Positions 1 through 4,786 of a stretch of 6,405 nt of DNA are shown here, piece after piece (the first letter of the stretch is position 1; each line of letters begins with the position of its first letter). The stretch is taken from assembly GCA_022823105.1 (NCBI GenBank), contig JAJDXU010000119.1, positions 1 through 6,405 of the forward strand, written 5' to 3'. The position numbers and the translations under genes were made by a program. The DNA comes from Dehalococcoidia bacterium (GTDB taxonomy: Bacteria; Chloroflexota; Dehalococcoidia; Lucifugimonadales; UBA3495). Under the pieces are notes generated by a model that saw only the letters and a list, made by a program, of their open reading frames with translations, ran no database searches and was not told where the DNA came from.

Positions 1-416
1 GGTTCGGCTCCACGCTCGAGCATCATCCGCAGGCTGCCCATATAGGTGAACTCCTCTACCAGGACAGGGTCTCCAGGGTTGATGAACGAGTCCAGGAGGA
101 TGGTAATCGCCCCGCCGGCGCCGTCCGAGATGAACACGTCGTCCGGGGACGCGTCGAAACCTCTATTGGCGGCTAACCGTTCAGCGATCAATTCGCGCAG
201 ACCGTTGTGTCCGGTGGGAGGCGGATAGGCCGCCAGGGAGTTGGGCCCGCCGGATTCGAGGCCGGCGCGAATCGCGTCCAGATAACTCTGGGCATTGATC
301 ACTTCCGGCACCGCGTTGGTGATGGAGAATATGTGCTTTACCTGGGCGTTGCTCCCTTCGGGCGAGGCCACTGAACGGGGAAGCCTGTCAGAGAATAGGG
401 ATGCGTAATCGACCAT
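1..416 (-). CDS. PLP-dependent aminotransferase (class I/II), N-terminal part, cut by the window edge
   Basis: The first 138 codons of a fold-type I pyridoxal-phosphate aminotransferase are present; the rest, including the expected cofactor-binding lysine, lies beyond base 1. Family features are visible: AAYPPPTGHNGLRELIAERL (residues 62-81) matches the Y-x-x-P-x-G-x-x-x-LR-x-x-IA block, and VFISDGAGGAITILLDSFINPGDPVLVEE (residues 94-122) matches the 'TxGxxxAL...PGDxVxVExPxY' block that forms the cofactor phosphate site, followed by FTYMG. The overall look is of the 2-aminoadipate/MocR-like aminotransferase group, but the substrate cannot be told. The ATG at 416 is chosen because it precedes all conserved blocks and has a weak GAGGT at 8-9 nt. 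It starts 17 nt after the stop of the coiled-coil gene, so it is probably the third gene of the oxidoreductase operon. Family is confident; specificity is not. Confidence 0.88.
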   Translation of the reverse strand, partial: MVDYASLFSDRLPRSVASPEGSNAQVKHIFSITNAVPEVINAQSYLDAIRAGLESGGPNSLAAYPPPTGHNGLRELIAERLAANRGFDASPDDVFISDGAGGAITILLDSFINPGDPVLVEEFTYMGSLRMMLERGAE

Positions 417-433
417 CTGAGAACCTCGACTGG

Positions 434-682
434 TTAGTGGTTGTTTTCGCCGTTGCGCTGACGGCGGAGTTCTGACACTTCGGCAGTTAATGCCGTGATC
501 GCGGATAACATCGCCTGCTGGGTTTCGCCGAATTGTATTACCAATTGGTCGATACGTTGTCGGTCTTCTTCATGTAGCCTGCGTTCCTCTTCGCGCATCC
601 TGCGTTCCTCTTCGCGCAGCTTGCGCTCTTCCGCGGCGATGGTCTCGGCGGCGATGCGTGCCGCTCGCTCTCTGCTAAACAT
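434..682 (-). CDS. C-terminal coiled-coil fragment, possibly translated on its own
   Basis: This 82-residue frame is dominated by a heptad-like charged helix: REEERRM and REEERRL repeat back to back, followed by HEEDRQRIDQL. A more amphipathic helix rich in Ala/Leu/Thr follows (AMLSAITALTAEVSELRRQ). The ATG at 682 is preferred for the split gene because GGAGGAGGT (695-703) lies 12 nt upstream and the ATG overlaps the stop of the upstream frame. A TTG at 736 would give 100 residues and keep the Gly-rich hydrophobic stretch TLGTLAGGLIGGG, but it has no ribosome binding site, and that stretch is better explained as the second hydrophobic segment of the intact protein. If made alone, the product would be a soluble coiled coil that has lost its membrane anchor. 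The next gene starts 17 nt downstream. Function is unknown. Confidence 0.55.
   Translation of the reverse strand: MFSRERAARIAAETIAAEERKLREEERRMREEERRLHEEDRQRIDQLVIQFGETQQAMLSAITALTAEVSELRRQRNGENNH
578..619. repeat. 21-bp tandem repeat encoding coiled-coil heptads
   Basis: Two adjacent 21-bp units (578-598 and 599-619) differ at one base. On the minus strand each encodes a seven-residue heptad of the type REEERRM/REEERRL. Flanking DNA on both sides holds more diverged copies (EERKL, HEEDRQR). In-frame gain or loss of units would lengthen or shorten the coiled coil without shifting the frame, unlike the 19-bp repeat nearby. Confidence 0.85.
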
Positions 683-959
683 CGCGTAGTTCACACCTCC
701 TCCGATGAGCCCGCCAGCCAGCGTGCCCAGGGTCAAACACCGTGCCCAGATTTCTACACCGTGCCCAGATTTCTACATAGATGTAACGGGCCAACCGTGC
801 CGGATTGCAGTAGTGCAACGCGGCCGATTCGGCTGGGCACGGCACATTCGTATAGTACCAAATCGACCACGTGACGGCCGCCGTAACCAGACCGATCACC
901 AGCGGCAGCCAAAGGATTTCGACCAGGTCCAGCAGCGCAAACGCAGGAGGGGTTTCCAT
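675..959 (-). CDS. N-terminal fragment: single hydrophobic segment protein (as sequenced)
   Basis: This is what the sequence encodes as it stands from the coupled ATG at 959 (a GTG at 962 is an alternative): 94 residues with one strong hydrophobic segment, EILWLPLVIGLVTAAVTW (residues 14-31) and onward to YYTN, near the N terminus. After the 19-bp duplication at 737-777 the frame changes character to an Arg/His/Cys-rich tail (from RNLGTVF onward), which looks like out-of-frame translation rather than evolved protein. The stop TAG at 675-677 overlaps the ATG of the next frame at 680-682 (ATGTTTAG), so a ribosome finishing here could restart on the coiled-coil half. No family is recognised. It is best read as half of the split gene rather than as a separate protein. 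Confidence 0.45.
   Translation of the reverse strand: METPPAFALLDLVEILWLPLVIGLVTAAVTWSIWYYTNVPCPAESAALHYCNPARLARYIYVEIWARCRNLGTVFDPGHAGWRAHRRRCELRDV
737..777. repeat. 19-bp tandem duplication (2.2 copies), frameshifting
   Basis: The unit ACCGTGCCCAGATTTCTAC occurs at 739-757 and again, identically, at 758-776. The periodicity extends from 737 to 777, about 2.2 copies. It lies inside the membrane/coiled-coil gene and breaks its frame. Identical copies suggest a recent event, or a slippage-prone site. Confidence 0.95.
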
Positions 960-2158
960 CACACCGGCTGACGCCGGCGTTTTGCCACGCCCTCTCGCAC
1001 CAGAGGAATCAGTTCACGGCCGTACTCGGCGGCATCCGCCAGAGGGTCGAACCCGCGAATGATGAACGCGGTGCAGCCTAGATCATAGTACGCCAGCAAG
1101 GAATCAGCGACTTGCTGCGGAGTCCCGACCAGGCAGGTGGTGCTGCCCGACGCTCCACTGGCGGCGGCGATGGGCATCCACAGACGCTCATCGTGGACGT
1201 TGCCCTCGGCGGCGAAGCGGAGCAGGCGCCACGCGCCTTCAGATTGGGGCCGCGTGGGCACGCCAGGGGTGATCCGGCCCGCCGTCGCTTGCTCAACGCG
1301 AGCCAGGATCTGCTCGGCGCGTTCCCAAGCCTGTTCCTCGGTGGGGGCCAGTATGGGCCGCGCCGACAGGCTGAAACGCATTTCCGCAGGGTCGCGGCCG
1401 GCGGCGGCAACCCGATTTCTCACGTCCGCAATTCGTTGGGCGATGGAAGCCCGGGGTTCGCCCCACAGCGCGAACAGGTCAGCGCGGCGGCTGGCCACCT
1501 CGAGTGCAATGTCGGACGCTCCGCCGAAAAACAGCGGCACATGGGGATGCTGACGGCAGCGGGCCTGGCTATACGCGTCCTGGAACTTGTAGAACTCCCC
1601 CTCATGGTCGAAGGGTTCGTGTTCAGTCCAGATCCGGCGCATGACATCAAGATACTCGTCGGTGCGGCGGTATCGGGCGTCGTGGCCGAGCCAATCCCCG
1701 TCCTGGCGCTGCTCCACATCGTTGCCGCCGGTGATGATGTGCAGCGCGATGCGGCCGTTGGTGAGTTGATCCAGGGTGGCAGCCTTGCGGGCGGCCAGGG
1801 TGGGCGCGACAAATCCGGGCCGATGAGCTATCAGGTAACCGAGGCGTGTGGTGTGGGCGGCGGCGTAGCCGGCAACCTCGAAACCGTCCGGCGTGGACGA
1901 AGAATAGCCGGTGAGGACCATGTCGAAACCGGCCGCCTCGTGGGTGCGGGCGAAGTCAAGAATGTAATCCGGGTCCACGCCGGATGGAACCTCGGCGCCA
2001 GGGTTGATGCCGCCCCCGAACAGGCTGAGGGTAGCGCCGCGGTTGGCGTCGGATTCGCGCACGACGCCGATCATGCCGATTATGGTGATGCCGTCTCGAC
2101 CGTAAACGCTGGGAACGGCCCACTCCGGGGCGGTCCCGTTTCCGTTGGGTTGGTCCAT
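959..2158 (-). CDS. LLM-class flavin-dependent oxidoreductase, SsuD-like (flavin monooxygenase)
   Basis: A 399-residue luciferase-like (TIM-barrel) monooxygenase that would use reduced FMN supplied by a partner reductase. It aligns along its whole length with the SsuD alkanesulfonate monooxygenase group: HRPGFVAPTLAARKAATLDQL (residues 112-132), GRIALHIITGGNDVEQ (135-150), DGDWLGHDARYRRTDEYLDVMRRIW (153-177), FFGGASDIALEVASRRADLFALWGEP (210-235), and the C-terminal LVGTPQQVADSL ... FIIRGFDPLADAAEYGRELIPL. Against E. coli SsuD as I remember it, the substrate-site Cys54, Arg226, His228 and Arg297 appear replaced (Ser, Ser, Arg and a non-Arg residue), so an alkanesulfonate substrate is doubtful. 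The ATG at 2158 is chosen over a TTG at 2164 because GGAGA (2168-2172) sits 9 nt upstream of the ATG and only 3 nt from the TTG. Its stop overlaps the next gene's ATG. No clear promoter is visible upstream. Confidence 0.93.
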   Translation of the reverse strand: MDQPNGNGTAPEWAVPSVYGRDGITIIGMIGVVRESDANRGATLSLFGGGINPGAEVPSGVDPDYILDFARTHEAAGFDMVLTGYSSSTPDGFEVAGYAAAHTTRLGYLIAHRPGFVAPTLAARKAATLDQLTNGRIALHIITGGNDVEQRQDGDWLGHDARYRRTDEYLDVMRRIWTEHEPFDHEGEFYKFQDAYSQARCRQHPHVPLFFGGASDIALEVASRRADLFALWGEPRASIAQRIADVRNRVAAAGRDPAEMRFSLSARPILAPTEEQAWERAEQILARVEQATAGRITPGVPTRPQSEGAWRLLRFAAEGNVHDERLWMPIAAASGASGSTTCLVGTPQQVADSLLAYYDLGCTAFIIRGFDPLADAAEYGRELIPLVREGVAKRRRQPV

Positions 2159-2167
2159 TGACAAGAG

Positions 2168-2172
2168 TCTCC
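2168..2172 (-). promoter_or_regulatory. Ribosome binding site deciding the oxidoreductase start
   Basis: GGAGA on the minus strand lies 9 nt upstream of the ATG at 2158. The TTG at 2164, which would add two residues, is only 3 nt away and therefore unlikely to be the start. Confidence 0.6.
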
Positions 2173-2203
2173 GAATCGATGGATGCGAAGGTAGTCTAAC
2201 GCA

Positions 2204-2217
2204 TTGGACAGTTCCAA
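2204..2217. promoter_or_regulatory. Possible operator: short palindrome upstream of the oxidoreductase gene
   Basis: TTGGA-CAGT-TCCAA is a perfect 5-bp inverted repeat with a 4-bp spacer, 46 bp upstream of the oxidoreductase ATG, in the gap between divergent transcription units. It could bind a dimeric regulator, but a palindrome this short can occur by chance and no regulator gene is nearby. Confidence 0.2.
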
Positions 2218-2264
2218 CGGAAACGTTCGTAAAAAATCGGATGGAAATTGCGCGTCAGAGGGTG

Positions 2265-2291
2265 TTGACAAGCATCACGGTACGTTATAGT
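2265..2291 (+). promoter_or_regulatory. Sigma70-type promoter for the plus-strand small RNA/ORF unit
   Basis: A perfect -35 box TTGACA (2265-2270) is followed by TATAGT (2286-2291, 15-bp spacer, 5 of 6 matches), or by TAGTAT (2288-2293) with the ideal 17-bp spacer. Transcription would start at about 2298-2300. The only plus-strand candidates downstream are the short ORF at 2378 and the terminator at 2618. It points away from the oxidoreductase gene. Confidence 0.65.
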
Positions 2292-2365
2292 ATGTATTCA
2301 AGGTGCTGGGGTTGCAGGGAACCCCCACACACCGGAAAACCGATGGTAATGAGCCGTCGTCACCC

Positions 2366-2372
2366 AGGAGGT
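2366..2372 (+). promoter_or_regulatory. Consensus ribosome binding site AGGAGGT for a 25-codon ORF
   Basis: AGGAGGT at 2366-2372 is a perfect Shine-Dalgarno sequence, 5 nt before the GTG at 2378. It is the strongest such site in the window. A ten-codon frame (ATG 2343, stop TAG 2373-2375) ends two bases before that GTG. Confidence 0.55.
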
Positions 2373-2377
2373 TAGAA

Positions 2378-2455
2378 GTGGTTACGCTGATAACGCTGAA
2401 CCATAGTTGGCAATTCCCTTGTAACCGCCCCGTTGGCGGAGCCGACGTAGTGTGA
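2378..2455 (+). CDS. Short ORF, 25 residues, unknown function
   Basis: GTG start at 2378, TGA stop at 2453-2455. The peptide begins MVTLITLNHSWQFPC and ends in VGGADVV; it has one Cys, one Trp, one His, and no membrane segment. The case for translation is the consensus AGGAGGT at 5 nt and the good promoter upstream of the same transcript. The second half of the ORF overlaps the 5' arm of the 14-bp stem (2426-2439/2469-2483), so ribosomes on it would open that stem; it could act as a leader peptide. However, no gene follows on this strand before the terminator. I do not recognise it. It may be a small protein, a precursor peptide, or a chance frame in a structured RNA. Confidence 0.35.
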   Translation: MVTLITLNHSWQFPCNRPVGGADVV

Positions 2456-2617
2456 CGACACCGCGGGGCCGCCAACAGGGGCGAAACCGCATCGAGCGGA
2501 CCGTCAGTTGGCGCTGACAACGCCGACCGCCCGACGCAGCGCAGCCAAGGCGCTCCCAAGAAGGCGGGAAACTCCGGGCACAGACGGAGTGGGCGGCAAG
2601 ATCGATGGGACAACAGT

Positions 2618-2662
2618 GCCGGAGCACCGACTGTTTATCGGGCTCCGGCCTTTTCTTTTTTT
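2618..2662 (+). terminator. Strong intrinsic terminator of the plus-strand unit
   Basis: GCCGGAGC (2618-2625) pairs perfectly with GCTCCGGC (2642-2649). Inside it, CCGA (2627-2630) pairs with TCGG (2638-2641) around a 7-nt loop, giving 12 pairs with one bulged A. A T-tract, TTTTCTTTTTTT (2651-2662), follows directly. On the minus strand the same hairpin lacks a following T-run, so it serves the plus-strand transcript. Confidence 0.9.
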
Positions 2663-2676
2663 GGTTCCCACCGGGT

Positions 2677-3330
2677 TCAGGTGCCCGTTTTTGATGCGGC
2701 CAGGGCCTCGCGGTATTGTTCCGGGGTGTTGACATCCCACAGCAGCTCAGGAGCGCTCAATTCCACGCGCTGGGTGGATTGCTGGTGGCGCTGGGTAACG
2801 GCCCGCATGCCCTGGGTCGATTCGTTGATTTCGAGCAACTCATGATAAAGAGAGCGGCTGATCGCGATTGGGTGGCCCCCCTTGCCGTTGCAGGTCGGGA
2901 TCGTGATCAGCTTGTCGGGACGCTGGGACTGGGCTGTGAGCACCTTGCGGATGATGGATGAGCTGCGAGGCTGGTCGACGTTCAGCATCAGAATTGGGCC
3001 CGGCAAACTTGCATCGACCGTGATCTCAGAGAGGCCGGTTTTTATCGAGGTCGTCTTGCCCTCGGCGTAGCGAGTGTTGACCACGCACCGGGCGCCCCCG
3101 GCTTCGTAGACGTCCCGGTTGGCGCCGATGCGCGCCTGCAGTTCGTCGGCTCGGTGTCCGAGCACCACCACCACCTCATCCGCTCCACCTTGGTGAAGCG
3201 CGACGATCTGGTGCATGATCAAGGGACGGCCGTGCCAATCCAGCAGGGCTTTGAGCGTCCCCATGCGCCGGGATACTCCTGCCGCCAGGAGGACTGCGGA
3301 TGTGAAAGGATGCGAGTCAGCGGTTGACAT
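2677..3330 (-). CDS. MocA/MobA-like molybdopterin nucleotidyltransferase
   Basis: A 217-residue protein of the MobA-like NTP-transferase family, probably the MocA type that attaches CMP (or a similar nucleotide) to molybdopterin for xanthine dehydrogenase-family enzymes in the cytoplasm. LAAGVSRRMG (residues 15-24) plus Lys27 is the nucleotide-binding loop. AEGKTTSIKTGL (89-100) stands where the family usually has AEGMGxSLRxGL, LNVDQPRSS (117-125) carries the metal-binding Asp and the DQP motif, GGHP (151-154) is typical, and DVNTPEQY (199-206) is the usual C-terminal motif. The ATG at 3330 is chosen because the frame open upstream to 3489 overlaps the acyltransferase and has no family similarity. 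No strong ribosome binding site is seen. It starts 26 nt after the acyltransferase stop. XdhC upstream in the same block supports a role in molybdenum hydroxylase maturation. Confidence 0.88.
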   Translation of the reverse strand: MSTADSHPFTSAVLLAAGVSRRMGTLKALLDWHGRPLIMHQIVALHQGGADEVVVVLGHRADELQARIGANRDVYEAGGARCVVNTRYAEGKTTSIKTGLSEITVDASLPGPILMLNVDQPRSSSIIRKVLTAQSQRPDKLITIPTCNGKGGHPIAISRSLYHELLEINESTQGMRAVTQRHQQSTQRVELSAPELLWDVNTPEQYREALAASKTGT

Positions 3331-3356
3331 GGATCTGGTTGGCCCACCAAAGCCGG

Positions 3357-4463
3357 TCAGGTAACAGCGACGTTGGGTTGCTGCCCCGTTATGCCGCGCA
3401 CGCGGCGACCGTTGAGTACCGTTCCGACGCGAGTATAGCGGACGCAGAAACGGTACAGCACCAGCAAGATCAGCGGGACGACCAAACACAGAATGGCGAA
3501 CTTAAGGTGCGGGTTAACTGCCCAATCCACCAGAATCCGCTGGCCGGCAACTATGAGCGGAAGATGCCACAAGTAGATCCAGTACGAAGCATCCGAGAGG
3601 TACCGCACCCAATCTCGCTCTTTGTACGCTACCAGCCTGAACAGGCCCATCATCCCAAAGCAGGTCAGCCAGGCGTAGGCGACCTGCAGCAACGCCGCGG
3701 CGATTCGCCCGGGGCCGGCGGACGACTCGTACACGTAGAACATCCCGGGCAGGAGGATCAGAGCGGCCGGCGCCAGGCCCGCGGCCCACCAACGTCGGAC
3801 AGCCATGTTGCCGCGGTACATGAATGCGCCAAAAGCGAAGAACAGGGCGTAGTATGCCAACACCACGGGACTCGGGACGAGCCCGTCGGATGTGTCGGGG
3901 CCGAACACAGGCTCGTACATCAGCAGCTGCGGGAGGACAACGGCAGGGACGGCCAGCCACCACAGAGGGTGTTTAAATCCCAGTCCCAAACGGACGGCAA
4001 GGATGAATCCCGCCGCCACCAGCAGCAATATCCACAAAAACCAGAGTTGGTGCAGGCTGTCCCACCAATAGACAGGCCAGAACCACGGATTGAAATCCGA
4101 GCCCGCGAGCAGCCACGCGTTGATGGGAACGATTACCAACGCGCCGGCCACCAGGGGTATGCCGACTCGGCGCAGGCGATGGGCGGCCAACGCCCGCAGA
4201 CCCCGACGTTGCCAGAGCAATGCGGCGAAGAAACCGCTGAGCAGAAAGAACACGGGCATCCGGAACCCGTGTATGGCAGACAGCGCGTAGATGTACGCAT
4301 TCGCCTCCGGGGACACGGTGGCCGCCCACGGGTCCTGCACCGGCCACGCCTGGGGGATCAGAAACAGGCTGGCGTGTAGAACCACGCCAAACAGCATGGC
4401 GACCGACCGCAGCGCGTCCAGATCATGCAGCCGGCGGCCGACCTCCCTCGCTTCGCTGGCCAT
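3357..4463 (-). CDS. Family-3 membrane acyltransferase (OPG/MdoC-like)
   Basis: A 368-residue polytopic inner-membrane protein of the acyltransferase 3 family, which moves acyl groups (acetyl, succinyl and similar) onto glycans or other substrates across the membrane. Family features: RLHDLDALRSVAMLFGVVLHAS (residues 11-32) with the conserved His30, GFRMPVFFLLSGFF (66-79), HRLRRVGIPL (95-104), and SDASYWIYLWHLPLIV (290-305), the last typical of the glucan-modifying MdoC/OpgC branch. About ten hydrophobic segments are visible, with Trp/Phe-rich loops near 126-143. The ATG at 4463 comes just before the first conserved block; the ribosome binding site is weak. It lies 17 nt after the small acidic gene and 26 nt before the nucleotidyltransferase. 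Its place among molybdenum cofactor genes has no obvious reason; its substrate is unknown. Confidence 0.9.
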   Translation of the reverse strand: MASEAREVGRRLHDLDALRSVAMLFGVVLHASLFLIPQAWPVQDPWAATVSPEANAYIYALSAIHGFRMPVFFLLSGFFAALLWQRRGLRALAAHRLRRVGIPLVAGALVIVPINAWLLAGSDFNPWFWPVYWWDSLHQLWFLWILLLVAAGFILAVRLGLGFKHPLWWLAVPAVVLPQLLMYEPVFGPDTSDGLVPSPVVLAYYALFFAFGAFMYRGNMAVRRWWAAGLAPAALILLPGMFYVYESSAGPGRIAAALLQVAYAWLTCFGMMGLFRLVAYKERDWVRYLSDASYWIYLWHLPLIVAGQRILVDWAVNPHLKFAILCLVVPLILLVLYRFCVRYTRVGTVLNGRRVRGITGQQPNVAVT

Positions 4464-4480
4464 GGAAATCCGAGCGGACG

Positions 4481-4768
4481 CTAGGGTTCAGACTCGGGCG
4501 GCGGCAGGTGATCTTTCAACAGGGCTGCCACGAAAGCGTCGCGAATCGACACGTTGTCCACTGCCTCGTAGAGCAACATCTGCACGATGGAATCGTGGTC
4601 CAGGTTGGCTCGCCGAGGATCGTAGCTCAAATCGCGCACGTCCGGGATGACGCAGAGGGCGCGCATGAGGGCGAGGGCGTCGGGGTTTTCCCGGAGTTCG
4701 CGCAGGAACCTGCCCATATCACCGGGAAACTCCGGCAGTTCGTCGAAATCTTGGTCCGTAGATTTCAT
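4481..4768 (-). CDS. Small acidic protein of unknown function
   Basis: A 95-residue cytosolic-looking protein, rich in Asp/Glu and Leu, with no signal peptide or membrane segment. The N-terminal half (FPGDMGRFLRELRENPDALA and onward to LMRALCVIPDVRDLSYDP) and the C-terminal half (DSIVQMLLYEAVDNVSIRDAFVAALL) each look helical; the tail is Pro/Glu-rich. I recognise no family. Start: the ATG at 4768 with GGAA about 9 nt upstream. It follows xdhC by 18 bases and precedes the acyltransferase by 17, so it is almost certainly co-transcribed with them. Regular spacing, no overlap with other convincing genes and ordinary composition support a real gene. It could be a small partner of XdhC or of the hydroxylase it serves, but only position suggests this. 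Confidence 0.72.
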   Translation of the reverse strand: MKSTDQDFDELPEFPGDMGRFLRELRENPDALALMRALCVIPDVRDLSYDPRRANLDHDSIVQMLLYEAVDNVSIRDAFVAALLKDHLPPPESEP

Positions 4769-4786
4769 CGCACGATTTCCGGTCGC

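Larger units (their letters stand above)
434..959 (-). pseudogene. Membrane/coiled-coil protein gene split by a 19-bp tandem duplication
   Basis: Two overlapping frames (959-675 and 736-434) look like one gene. Positions 737-777 are a 19-bp unit repeated in tandem; 19 is not a multiple of 3, so the second copy shifts the frame. Reading with one copy removed gives YIYVEIWARC joined directly to LTLGTLAGGL and a continuous 168-residue protein. This would have a hydrophobic segment at residues 15-36, a short Cys-containing stretch (Cys41, Cys51, Cys68), a second Gly-rich hydrophobic segment at about 69-88, and a charged coiled coil at about 90-150. Start: the ATG at 959 overlaps the oxidoreductase stop (TGATG), which suggests translational coupling. 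No family is recognised. The alternatives are a reversible on/off switch by repeat slippage, or a sequencing or assembly error. The reconstruction is read directly from the sequence; loss of function is inferred. Confidence 0.7.
2299..2662 (+). ncRNA. Stand-alone structured transcript of unknown class (about 365 nt)
   Basis: This is inferred from a promoter (2265-2291) and a strong terminator (2618-2662) on the plus strand, with no ordinary gene between them. Helices seen directly: 2302-2305/2330-2333 enclosing 2308-2313/2320-2325 (GGGGTT/AACCCC); GGTTAC 2380-2385 with GTAACC 2421-2426; a long stem CGCCCC-GTTGGCGG (2426-2439) with CCGCCAAC-A-GGGGCG (2469-2483), 14 pairs with one bulged A; 2487-2490/2496-2499; GTCAG/CTGAC 2503-2507/2514-2518, whose loop can also pair with 2521-2526; and CCGCCC 2527-2532 with GGGCGG 2591-2596 enclosing hairpins at 2538-2554 and 2571-2590. 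I see no signature of RNase P RNA, tmRNA, SRP RNA or 6S RNA. It may be a regulatory RNA, a small-protein mRNA, or both. Its 3' end lies 14 bp from the stop of the opposing nucleotidyltransferase gene. Confidence 0.5.

Noticed and set aside
1112..2161. 349-residue plus-strand frame opposite the oxidoreductase
   Set aside because: It is a shadow frame; the minus-strand oxidoreductase matches its family along its full length.
2299..2662. RNase P RNA, tmRNA, SRP RNA or 6S RNA as identity of the structured transcript
   Set aside because: The length fits RNase P RNA or tmRNA, but the conserved GAGGAAAGTCC/ACAGAA cores, a tmRNA tag with terminal ALAA, the CCACCA-type 3' end and the SRP domain IV loop are all absent.
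2378..2680. Selenocysteine or read-through at the TGA (2453-2455), since the frame stays open far beyond it
   Set aside because: The downstream translation is low-complexity Arg/Gly/Ser, runs through the terminator hairpin and then antisense to the nucleotidyltransferase gene. Open frames of this kind are expected in GC-rich DNA.
2275..2740. Minus-strand frames of 78 to 117 residues in the gap
   Set aside because: They read through the terminator and RNA helices, are rich in Arg/Pro/Cys, have no ribosome binding sites and resemble no family.
3331..3489. N-terminal extension of the nucleotidyltransferase to 270 residues
   Set aside because: The added 53 residues overlap the acyltransferase 3' end, are Arg-rich and have no counterpart in the family, which begins near LAAGxSxRMG.
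3324..4379. 351-residue plus-strand frame opposite the acyltransferase
   Set aside because: It is the antisense shadow of a well-matched membrane protein; the Gln/Arg/His-rich translation is typical of antisense to hydrophobic codons.
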